Source: Malonomonas rubra
Lineage (GTDB): Bacteria; Desulfobacterota; Desulfuromonadia; Desulfuromonadales; Geopsychrobacteraceae
Length of the DNA stretch: 59,427 nt
Assembly: GCF_003247215.1 (NCBI RefSeq)
Contig: NZ_QKAP01000083.1
Span: 1-59,427 of the forward strand
Direction: 5' to 3'
Each line of letters begins with the position of its first letter. Position 1 is the first letter of the stretch. The notes beneath the pieces were generated by a model that saw nothing but the letters and a program-made list of their open reading frames with translations, made no database searches and was not told the DNA's origin. Below are positions 1 through 7,291 of this stretch, piece after piece. The translations under genes were made by a program, and so were the position numbers.

Positions 1-905
1 TCAGTTTTAAATTCAGCAACGACTTGAGGCCCATTACTCATCTGGCTTCCCAAGGACTGATTAACATTCTTATCCAGCATTTTAAAAGGCCCTGATTCAC
101 TACCGCCAAATTGCAAATCTTGTACATGGTCAGCACTCCAGTTATCAATTGCATTCGGATTTTTTTCTAATTCCTCTTTCATACAAGGATCCATAAAATC
201 GCTATCGTCTCCCTTTGGCATCCGGTCTGACCGTATCCATTGGCTCCTGCTCTTCGTACCTTTTTGCATCGCTTTAAAATGTGATTTAAACCCTTTGGCA
301 AAAGCATTACCCAAATCTCTTGTACTTGCTGCTAGCCCATCAGCAGCGGATATGCCGGGCTTCCTGGTCAATGGGCACATTTTGTTCATTTCAGCAACCT
401 TAGCTCTTGCTTGAGCCTTCTGACAGGGCGTCCAGTCATCTTTACAAGTAATTGTGACAACTCCAGCAGACATACCGTCTATTTCAGGGAATGGAGGTGT
501 TTGACCTATCTGCGAGGCATGATTATGTGTAGTTATGTCCAAATGCCTAACTACGTTCGCTCCTTCAACTTTGACATCCATTGACCACGAATTAAAATAT
601 ACCTTCCCTCTATTCGTACTGGTAATCACCCCTTTTTTTGCCGCGCTGCCTGCTTCATCTCCTACGCTTTTTTTAAAATATGATTTATTTTTCAACCCTA
701 CTTCTTTATTTGAAATTTTGACTTTTTTACTGCCTTTTGTGGTGTCGGATGCCATTCCCGTATTCGGATATGGCACCGGCACACCAGGAGGTGTAGCAGG
801 ATTCTCCGGCGGAGTCATACAAACATCAGGCATTGCACAGATAGTCTTCCCCGATGCAGCCTTGCAGGAAATCTCACGACCATTAGCAAAAACATTATTG
901 CTCAT
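1..905 (-). CDS. PAAR-like DUF4150 protein with HNH-like toxin end (partial)
   Basis: The reading frame opens with ATG at 905 and stays open to the window edge, giving 301 visible residues and no stop. Residues 1 to about 130 have the DUF4150 (PAAR-like) layout: an N-terminal MSNNVFANG start, a cysteine in each of the first turns, and proline-rich VPVPYPNTG-type text. PAAR-like proteins cap the VgrG spike of type VI secretion systems and often carry the toxin. The C-terminal part contains DHVQDLQFGG (259-268) followed by NVNQSLGSQM (280-289). This matches the D-H-x3-L-Q-x-G-G plus N-x-S-x-G-S-Q pattern of HNH/endonuclease VII-fold polymorphic toxins, so H260 is a candidate catalytic residue. 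The start overlaps the upstream stop by one base (TGATG), which suggests translational coupling. The true C-terminus and any immunity gene lie outside the window. DUF4150 is seen clearly; the nuclease assignment is an inference from motif shape. Confidence 0.75.
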   Translation of the reverse strand, partial: MSNNVFANGREISCKAASGKTICAMPDVCMTPPENPATPPGVPVPYPNTGMASDTTKGSKKVKISNKEVGLKNKSYFKKSVGDEAGSAAKKGVITSTNRGKVYFNSWSMDVKVEGANVVRHLDITTHNHASQIGQTPPFPEIDGMSAGVVTITCKDDWTPCQKAQARAKVAEMNKMCPLTRKPGISAADGLAASTRDLGNAFAKGFKSHFKAMQKGTKSRSQWIRSDRMPKGDDSDFMDPCMKEELEKNPNAIDNWSADHVQDLQFGGSESGPFKMLDKNVNQSLGSQMSNGPQVVAEFKT

Positions 906-1942
906 CAATCAGCCCTCTCTATGCGTTGAGCCAATATCATTGCAGCACGGTTGCCTGAATCTGTCCCCCAATGAGCAAGAATGTTGTTTCCCACCAAATA
1001 ACTCTTCTTGCCAGCAGCGAGCAGGACCGCCAACATAATCGGTCCGATTGCAGCACCTACTTCACCAACGCAATCTGCCGGATGCCAGATGTCGTAAAAC
1101 TCTTTTCGCTGCCTTAAAACACGCAAAAGAGCCAGAGTCGCCTCTTTAAATGCGTATTGTTCGCCCGAGATATCAGTTATGCGGAAATCCGTTATTCCAA
1201 GATTGCAACCGGCCTCATCCAAGGCGCCATGAATCGCCTCCACCATACCGTCAGCACGCAGTGGAATCTCTGCGTTGGAAATGGTAGCTTTTTCCCTGCC
1301 AAAGCCAATCCCAATGCAGGTGAGGCCAGCCCTACCGTCAGGGGCTTCCACCAATATGGCCGCAGCTGCTTCACCAGGGACAAAGCCATTGGAGTTTTGG
1401 CTGGTCAGCAAACGCCCGCATTCTTCAAAGGATTTAAGAGTTGCACCAACCAATAAGCTGTCCACACCAGCGATAATGACCTGACCCAGACCATTTTCAA
1501 AGATAAGTTTTCGGGCGCGCTGCATAGCTGCTGCAATGCTGACTCTACCTTGAGAAAAACACTCCGATTTATCATGCAACCGGATCCCCAACTCTTTTTG
1601 CACTCCTGAAAAAACCTGGTTATTAAGATCATCCAAGCGCCCGGGACGATCCTCCTCAGCCAGGCAAAAAAGTACAGGCACTTGTTCTAATTTAAGCATG
1701 GGATCACTTGCAACGCATTCCTGCAAGGCACAAGTCACCATTTTAATGAGCCTAAAGGCTCCCCGCCTAGACTGCTCAATCGGGACGCGGCTTCCCATAA
1801 TCCACTCACCACCCGAATCTATGAAACGGGTTTCCTGAGCATTATCGATGCCGCAGCGGATTGCAGCGCAGGCGGAAGGAGCGCTCAGGCCAACAGCGCA
1901 GACCATTCCAGATCCGCTTATTGCCAGCGGCCTGGTGCTCAT
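905..1942 (-). CDS. T6SS-associated ketoacyl-synthase-like protein, catalytic residues absent
   Basis: This 345-aa protein has the thiolase-fold layout of beta-ketoacyl-ACP synthases: an N-terminal GMVCAVGLSAPSACAA segment, a central AGVDSLLVG strand and a C-terminal GEVGAAIGPIML segment. Against FabF by hand, the position of the nucleophilic cysteine falls in RVSIAAAMQRA with no cysteine. The region of the first catalytic histidine reads DISGEQYAFKE, and the GHTLGAAG region reads CVGEVGAAIG. None of the three catalytic residues is therefore evident. Proteins of this kind sit beside DUF2169 and PAAR-like genes in other T6SS cargo islands, so a structural or effector-loading role is more likely than fatty-acid synthesis. 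The start at 1942 was chosen because its ATGA overlaps the DUF2169 stop; an upstream in-frame start at 2032 would overlap that gene by about 90 bp. Confidence 0.7.
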   Translation of the reverse strand: MSTRPLAISGSGMVCAVGLSAPSACAAIRCGIDNAQETRFIDSGGEWIMGSRVPIEQSRRGAFRLIKMVTCALQECVASDPMLKLEQVPVLFCLAEEDRPGRLDDLNNQVFSGVQKELGIRLHDKSECFSQGRVSIAAAMQRARKLIFENGLGQVIIAGVDSLLVGATLKSFEECGRLLTSQNSNGFVPGEAAAAILVEAPDGRAGLTCIGIGFGREKATISNAEIPLRADGMVEAIHGALDEAGCNLGITDFRITDISGEQYAFKEATLALLRVLRQRKEFYDIWHPADCVGEVGAAIGPIMLAVLLAAGKKSYLVGNNILAHWGTDSGNRAAMILAQRIERAD

Positions 1943-3054
1943 ACGTTTTCCCCCTGCGCATCTTTGCTTTTTTCTCTGGCCAAAGACGCTAAAGAACGAT
2001 AATAGGTCTTTCCCATCTCCCGGGCCCGCCACCAGCCACGCGACATCTCGCCCACAACAACCTGCACGACCTCGAACATATTTCGCTTCAACGGCAAACT
2101 GGTCCTCCAGGTGACCATGAATCGACCCTTGTCAGGTTCTATAAGCAAAGTATCGGCAAACATCTGAGTTGAATTACGATCATAATTTTTCAGAAAGAAC
2201 ACGACCGGCAAGTCAAGTTTCGGAAGAATGAAGCATGTTTTCCCTTGAGGTGTCATATTGATCAACTCTACCTTCTCTCCACCTTTGAGATAGCGCACTT
2301 GCTGGTCCAGAGGGGCACTCTGGAAATAATCGTCTTTAAAGTCTGGGGGAAGAAACGGAAAGATGTTGTCCAGCCAGTTTTGATCATAGGTTCCGGCATG
2401 CTTTAGACGGGATTCCCAACCACGCCCTACCGGGCCGAAAGACATCGGCTGATAGTAGCCTGTCGGTTTGCGGACAGATTTCCCAATCTGTTCGGTATTT
2501 GGAAGAGGTTGTCCTTTGATTGCTTTTGCTTCCTGATTGGAATGAAATCCGACACCAATGGGGTTAGGCATAAACGCCTGATGTTTATCCGCCTTCTCGT
2601 GAGAATTATCTGTTCCACCAAACGCATTGTCGTAACTTAGCGGCATAACCGTGAACGGTTCCGGGGAAGAAACGGATATTCCCATGAGGGATTTATGCCA
2701 ACAGCGATTGCCAACTACGTTAAACGACTTGGTTAGTCCAGCAACCTTAAGAGTGACTGGTACCTTAGTGACCGCCCTTCCGCCTGGCGCATAGGCGCTA
2801 CCATTGAGGAGTACATCGCAGCGGGGTTTAAAAGGGGCATAGTCTGATTCATAAACCGGCGCAGACAATCCGGGCTCTCCGGTAAAACTGTCCGCTTCGA
2901 CCAATGGTTCCTGCTGCTCACAGAGCCTGGCTTCTTCTCCCTCTTCAGGGATTACGTAGGTACCTTTTGCAACGACAACCAGCGACTCCCGTCCTTCGGG
3001 ATTCATCCCCATGGTGTATCCAGCCACCATTTTTGTCGCGTTCAAAAGATCCAT
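1939..3054 (-). CDS. DUF2169 domain protein (T6SS effector-loading adaptor)
   Basis: This 371-aa protein starts MDLLNATKMVAGYTMGMNPEGRE and continues into the typical DUF2169 N-terminus, with VVAKGTYVIP, then SDYAPFKPRCDVLLNGSAYAPGG and later SYDNAFGGTD and NPIGVGFH. DUF2169 proteins are encoded next to VgrG, PAAR and toxin genes. They are regarded as adaptors or chaperones that help mount PAAR-type effectors on the spike (established for a few systems, inferred here). It lies between DUF6484 and the ketoacyl-synthase-like gene, with an ATGA overlap to the latter, so all three probably act on the PAAR-like toxin at the left end. No signal peptide or membrane segment is visible, so it should be cytoplasmic. 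Confidence 0.85.
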   Translation of the reverse strand: MDLLNATKMVAGYTMGMNPEGRESLVVVAKGTYVIPEEGEEARLCEQQEPLVEADSFTGEPGLSAPVYESDYAPFKPRCDVLLNGSAYAPGGRAVTKVPVTLKVAGLTKSFNVVGNRCWHKSLMGISVSSPEPFTVMPLSYDNAFGGTDNSHEKADKHQAFMPNPIGVGFHSNQEAKAIKGQPLPNTEQIGKSVRKPTGYYQPMSFGPVGRGWESRLKHAGTYDQNWLDNIFPFLPPDFKDDYFQSAPLDQQVRYLKGGEKVELINMTPQGKTCFILPKLDLPVVFFLKNYDRNSTQMFADTLLIEPDKGRFMVTWRTSLPLKRNMFEVVQVVVGEMSRGWWRAREMGKTYYRSLASLAREKSKDAQGENV

Positions 3055-3072
3055 CTTTTCCCCAGAAACAGC

Positions 3073-3579
3073 TCAATTGATTTGCACCGAGCCACCTTTT
3101 ATCCGATTTACCCCGGACGATCGACTCAACAAATAAGCGCCGCGTATCAGTATCTTGCCCGCTTTTGTTAAGGTTATACTTGACCTCCCGCAGCGCAGCA
3201 CAATCTGCTCTTTTGCATCGAAAGCAATCTGCTTCCCATCGACCGTAACAGCCTGTTCCTCATCCGCTTGCAGATTCAGTTCTGGAGCCTCGATCACTTC
3301 ATCCAGATACGAATGCAGGGTGTCGATAATAATCGGCAACCGTGGATCGCCATTTTCGAAAGTTAGCAGCACTTCCCGTTTGGAAGTACATGCCTGATGC
3401 AAAAGTTCCAGTTTCAGGGAACTGACAAAACGGGCGGCAACCGGGTAGCCCATGCTTCCAGGGAAATCAACAAACACGTCGCCGCTGCTGTCAATATGGT
3501 CAACAACACCAACCTGCACCCCGTCAATCCGTTCACTCAATTCAACCTGTTCGATGCTTTTCGTCAGGTCCTGTTTCAT
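3073..3579 (-). CDS. DUF6484 domain protein, T6SS spike-associated
   Basis: This is a 168-aa protein. Residues 18 to about 95 form the DUF6484 core, with GVVDHIDSSGDVFVDFPGS and then REVLLTFENGDPRLPIIID. The second half ends in a beta-rich repeat with IVLRCGRSSITLTKAGKILI and RSSGVNRIKGGSVQIN. That tail closely parallels the last 45 residues of the VgrG encoded two bases upstream (LKCGKASITLKKSGDILIKG). The gene sits between vgrG and DUF2169. A role in extending or decorating the VgrG needle, or in joining it to cargo, is inferred from the shared motif and the gene order; no biochemical function is known to me. Confidence 0.8.
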   Translation of the reverse strand: MKQDLTKSIEQVELSERIDGVQVGVVDHIDSSGDVFVDFPGSMGYPVAARFVSSLKLELLHQACTSKREVLLTFENGDPRLPIIIDTLHSYLDEVIEAPELNLQADEEQAVTVDGKQIAFDAKEQIVLRCGRSSITLTKAGKILIRGAYLLSRSSGVNRIKGGSVQIN

Positions 3580-3581
3580 GC

Positions 3582-5747
3582 TCAGTTCTCCAGAATCTTT
3601 TTGCCCTTAATCACCACATTGCCAGAGCCCTTGATCGTGATCCCCTTCCCTTTGATGAGGATGTCGCCACTCTTCTTCAAAGTGATCGACGCTTTGCCGC
3701 ATTTGAGGGTAAGTTGATCGGCGATATCAATAACTCCATTCTTTTTCCCTGATACCGCAAAATCATCACCGGCAGAAAGAGTCATCTTTTTACCGGAGGA
3801 ATATGCGATATCCTTCCCGGCATCTATAGATTTATTGGCGCCGACGTTCTCACTGCTATCGGCGCCAACATTCACCGACTTGGCGGCACCGATCTCTTCG
3901 GCTTTGGCAGCGCCAACGGTTTCATTCATCCCTGCGCCAACGGTTACCTGATAGGCCGCGCCGATGGTCAGTTCTTTTGCTGCGCCGATACTCTCAGCAG
4001 TGTTGACGGCAACCGTTTCGTTTTTATTGCTGCCGACATCCAGCTTCATGTTGGCGCCGATTGCTTCGGTGTGGTTGTTGCCGACAGTTATCGATTTGTT
4101 GTTGCCGATCTCCTCGCTCTGATCGACACCAACACTCTTACTTCTGTTGTTGCCGATCGACAACGTCTCGTCGTGCACTACGGTCTGGTTCTTGTCATTC
4201 TCGATGGCAATGGTCCAATCCTTCTGCCCATGCAGAAAAACCTCCTCCTCGCCTTTTTTATCCTCAAAACGGAACTCGTTCGAGCCCCCGCCACCGATGG
4301 TAGAATTTGATTTGATAGTGCTCTTGGTCTTTTCCGCCGGCAATGAATATGGCGGTTGGTTGTCACCGTGATAAACGCGGCCGACGATGATCGGCTGATC
4401 GGGGTCGCCTTCGATGAAATCGACGATCACTTCATGGCCGATCCGGGGAATGTACATCGCTCCCCACTTGGCGCCGGCCCAAAGCTGGCTGACCCGGATC
4501 CAACAGGAGCTTTTGTCATCTTTTTTCCCCTCGCGATCCCAATGAAATTGCACTTTGACCCGTCCGTGCTTGTCGGTATAGATCTCCTCACCGGCAGGTC
4601 CGACCACGATCGCGGTCTGAACCCCTTCGACAATCGGCCTCAGTGTCGACCTGACCGGCCGAAAGGGAACCTTGTGCGGCATGCAGGTAAAGCTGTTTTT
4701 ATAGGTCGCATCAGATTCCCCCGAAACGTATCCTCCCTGCTGAGCGCTGTGTTCGAGGCGGGTCAGGAGATATTCTTCGTCATTCAGATCGGTGCGATAG
4801 TGATTGATCAATTTAAAACGATATCCGGGACTGAACGCACGGCAGACACTTTCACCACTGATCGTGGAGAACTGGGCCTCTTCCTCTTCCATGCGGATAT
4901 CAACCAGTTTCTGGCCATCGGCTTTGACCGCATATTCTCCCGGATGGTCGTAAATCTCTCGCTCCCCCGGCCCCAGGTTCTGTTCCGGTTTCGCAGTTGC
5001 CGTAACTTTCAAGCTAGTTGTCGGCATCTCGAAGTTGAAATCGTTCAAGGAGTACTTGCCGGGGCGAATTTGCTGCTCAATTTCCAAACTGGTAATGACA
5101 TCTTGATCAAGCCAGCTACCGGCAGCAATCTCGCAGCTGGCCTCTTCCTGTTTCGGGCAGAGCGGATGTTCGCCCGGGCTGTCGGCAATGATCAGGGTGT
5201 GGACTTTCTCACTGTGCTCAAAGAAGTAATAAATCCCCTCTTCTTCCAGTAAACGACTGATGAAATTGAAATCGCTTTCGCGGTATTGAACGCAGTAATT
5301 ACGCTGAGAGTAGTTGGCATTTAAGCGGAAGCTGAAGTCCTGAAACCCATACTCTTCAAAGATAGATTTGATGATATCAGGGACCGATTTTTCCTGAAAA
5401 ATCCGTGAGTCGGTTGTGCGGGTGAGCAGCCACAGCCAAGGCACCATACAGGCGGAATAGTGTGAAAAGCGACTATCCCCCTCTCCTTCTCCACCACCCC
5501 GACCTTGAGAAAACCTGGCAATCAGGCCGTGAAAGAAACGTTTTTCCCCCTCAGCGGTAAAGATCGAGATAGAAACATTTTTGCCGATAATCTGGTCGAA
5601 TGAAATGCTGTGATCTTCTGAGATGAAGTCAAGATCGAACTGGAAAAGACCCGAAAGTTGCTCTTTGCCATGAAAACCGGTCAGCAGCAGCTTGTCCTTC
5701 CCAAGCGGCGTATTGATAGTGATGAACCGGTTTTCCTGAGTAATCAT
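3582..5747 (-). CDS. vgrG: type VI secretion system tip protein VgrG (TssI)
   Basis: This 721-aa VgrG trimerises as the T6SS spike. The N-terminal gp27-like part runs from LLLTGFHGKEQLSGLFQFDL through RNYCVQYRESDFNFISRLLE and EEGIYYFFEH. The gp5-like OB domain includes KVQFHWDREGKKDDKSSCWI, then RVSQLWAGAKWGAMYIPRIG and EVIVDFIEGDPDQPIIVGRV. The C-terminal needle (about residues 510-680) is a long run of short repeats of the form (E/S)xxGxxx(S/T)xxVGxx, expected to form a beta-helix. It ends in ITLKKSGDILIKG and VVIKGKKILEN. No fused toxin domain is present, so cargo must be carried by the downstream PAAR-like protein. The start at 5747 has AAGGTGG in front; the open frame extends to 5828 without a ribosome binding site. 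Confidence 0.95.
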   Translation of the reverse strand: MITQENRFITINTPLGKDKLLLTGFHGKEQLSGLFQFDLDFISEDHSISFDQIIGKNVSISIFTAEGEKRFFHGLIARFSQGRGGGEGEGDSRFSHYSACMVPWLWLLTRTTDSRIFQEKSVPDIIKSIFEEYGFQDFSFRLNANYSQRNYCVQYRESDFNFISRLLEEEGIYYFFEHSEKVHTLIIADSPGEHPLCPKQEEASCEIAAGSWLDQDVITSLEIEQQIRPGKYSLNDFNFEMPTTSLKVTATAKPEQNLGPGEREIYDHPGEYAVKADGQKLVDIRMEEEEAQFSTISGESVCRAFSPGYRFKLINHYRTDLNDEEYLLTRLEHSAQQGGYVSGESDATYKNSFTCMPHKVPFRPVRSTLRPIVEGVQTAIVVGPAGEEIYTDKHGRVKVQFHWDREGKKDDKSSCWIRVSQLWAGAKWGAMYIPRIGHEVIVDFIEGDPDQPIIVGRVYHGDNQPPYSLPAEKTKSTIKSNSTIGGGGSNEFRFEDKKGEEEVFLHGQKDWTIAIENDKNQTVVHDETLSIGNNRSKSVGVDQSEEIGNNKSITVGNNHTEAIGANMKLDVGSNKNETVAVNTAESIGAAKELTIGAAYQVTVGAGMNETVGAAKAEEIGAAKSVNVGADSSENVGANKSIDAGKDIAYSSGKKMTLSAGDDFAVSGKKNGVIDIADQLTLKCGKASITLKKSGDILIKGKGITIKGSGNVVIKGKKILEN

Positions 5748-5861
5748 AAGAGCCCACCTTTGGCAGGAAACACAAAGCAGAGCGATACTGCGACTCCACG
5801 ACTTCCGTGAGGTGTGGCAAACTAGCAACTCATTGTAATAAAAGAAAACTTTCTATTTTCA

Positions 5862-5889
5862 TTAATAGCAGCAGACGAGCCAATGTCAA
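5862..5889 (-). promoter_or_regulatory. candidate sigma70 promoter for the vgrG cargo module
   Basis: On the minus strand TTGACA (5889-5884) is followed after 16 bases by TATTAA (5867-5862), about 115 bp upstream of the vgrG start. It lies in the only sizeable gap of the right-hand part of the locus (5748-5926), so vgrG and its downstream cargo genes may have their own promoter. The gap shows nothing else I can name. Confidence 0.4.
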
Positions 5890-5926
5890 GGTTCACAGCC
5901 TTAATCTGCCCAGAATTCAAATACGA

Positions 5927-6049
5927 TTACCCCTTGTCTGCCAGAACCAGATGACCTGCTACCGGGTGCTTGCCCTCGTTGCGCAAAACGACCGCATCAA
6001 GCTGCAGCAACTGCAACCCGGAGGAGGCGAGCACCTGCTCAACATACTT
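5927..6049 (-). other. in-frame coding remainder behind a TGA stop (methyltransferase tail)
   Basis: Directly behind the TGA at 6052-6050 the same frame continues for 40 codons with good protein character and ends at TAA (5929-5927). It begins KYVEQVLASSGLQLLQLD and contains VLRNEGKHPVAGHLVLA. This is exactly how class I methyltransferases fused to TPRs end, with a helix that follows GRYAHR and a final V-x-G-x-L-V-L strand. The upstream protein therefore appears to have lost its last strand through a single nonsense change (CGA to TGA would restore R-K), unless the stop is read through. Confidence 0.75.
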
Positions 6050-7270
6050 TCAGCGATGCGCGTAACGACCGGTTTCGTTCAAAACAACATCCTGCCCTCC
6101 TCCAGCATCCTCCAACGTAAAAGCAAGCAGCCCACCAGGCCTTAAAGCTTGACTCGCTGCCTGCGTAACTGCCCCAAGCTCGCCGAAATAACAGAGCGTA
6201 TCGGCCGAAACGATCAGGTCATAGCTTTCCGGAGCCTGCGCCATAAACTGGGGCAGCTCAGCTTTGCGCAGTTCGTCGTAGGCTTGCCGACCGCTCGCTT
6301 TTTGCAGCATACCGGCAGACAGATCAACCCCGCAGAGATGCTTGGCATAAGGGAGCAAGAAATCAGCACAAAGCCCGGTACCGCAACCAGCATCCAAAAC
6401 ATCCAGATTCGCCACAGACTCAGGCAACTGTTCTTTTATCACTTCTGCAATCAATGCCGGGGCCCGATACTCCAGATTTTCCAACAGGTGGGCATTAAAG
6501 CGCTCCGCCATATCGTCAAAAATCTGCTCAACGTAAGCGTTCGGCGCCCTTTCCGGTGCTTGCTCGCTGAGACATGAGGCTTTCAGATAAGGGATGATCG
6601 GATTTGCCGGGTCACTCTCTTGCCACTCCTCAAACATCTGCTCAGCATCATTTTTCCGCCCGTCCAAAACCAATGCCTGAGCCTGTCCCTGCCATGCCCC
6701 TGCATGTTCCGGATTCAACTGGACTGCCCTGTGATAAGCTTCCGCAGCCGGTGAATAGTTACCGGTACGGCGCAGTGCATTCCCCAGATTATATTGAAAA
6801 TCAGCAGAATTGGAATTCAGCGATGTTGCTTTGCTATACGCCTCAAGAGCTTCAGCCGTTGTGTTTTGATCCATCAGAATCACACCCAGATTGTTGTACG
6901 CCGGGGCATGCGCCGGAAGCAGCTCAATCGCCTTGAGGTAACATCTTTCGGCCTCGTCGATCCGCCCCAATCCCTCCATCACATTGCCGAGATTGTTGTG
7001 CGCATCCGCATTATTCTGGGCGAGATTGATGATCTGCTGGATCAGTTCAGTAGCTTCTTTGTGACGGTCTTGCTGGTGGCAGAGCAGACCGTAGTAGTGG
7101 AGAGCGTTCAGGTCGTCGGGAGCCGTTTGAATAGTGCGTTTGTAAATGAGTTCTGCTTCCGGCAGTGCTCCTGATTGATGAAGGCACAGAGCAGTTTGTG
7201 TTGCCTCCTCGATCGTTAAGCAAACTGGCCTGCCAGATAAATTGGGTTGAAAATCGCTCCCAGTGCTCAT
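6050..7270 (-). CDS. TPR-repeat / class I SAM-dependent methyltransferase, prematurely stopped
   Basis: The 406 residues up to the stop contain about five TPR units (residues 25-200; for example HYYGLLCHQQDRHKEA, AHNNLGNVMEGLGRIDEAER and AYNNLGVILMDQN). A SAM-binding methyltransferase domain follows, with VLDAGCGTGLCADFL as motif I, DLSAGML, and SADTLCYFGELGA as motif IV. The substrate is unknown. Proteins of this build are common in deltaproteobacterial and methanotroph genomes. The gene sits between the 420-aa orphan and vgrG, so it belongs to the T6SS cargo module by position. The frame ends at a TGA that interrupts the C-terminal strand of the fold. The truncated protein keeps the SAM site but may be unstable. 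Confidence 0.8.
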   Translation of the reverse strand: MSTGSDFQPNLSGRPVCLTIEEATQTALCLHQSGALPEAELIYKRTIQTAPDDLNALHYYGLLCHQQDRHKEATELIQQIINLAQNNADAHNNLGNVMEGLGRIDEAERCYLKAIELLPAHAPAYNNLGVILMDQNTTAEALEAYSKATSLNSNSADFQYNLGNALRRTGNYSPAAEAYHRAVQLNPEHAGAWQGQAQALVLDGRKNDAEQMFEEWQESDPANPIIPYLKASCLSEQAPERAPNAYVEQIFDDMAERFNAHLLENLEYRAPALIAEVIKEQLPESVANLDVLDAGCGTGLCADFLLPYAKHLCGVDLSAGMLQKASGRQAYDELRKAELPQFMAQAPESYDLIVSADTLCYFGELGAVTQAASQALRPGGLLAFTLEDAGGGQDVVLNETGRYAHR

Positions 7271-7291
7271 TACGTCACACTCCTCACAATC

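Noticed and set aside
4356-5252. 298-codon open frame on the plus strand
   Set aside because: It is fully antisense to vgrG, whose protein is unambiguous; no ribosome binding site and no family-like text.
6050-6052. Selenocysteine codon in the methyltransferase
   Set aside because: The position is not catalytic in the fold and no SECIS-like structure was evident by eye; a CGA to TGA change explains it more simply.
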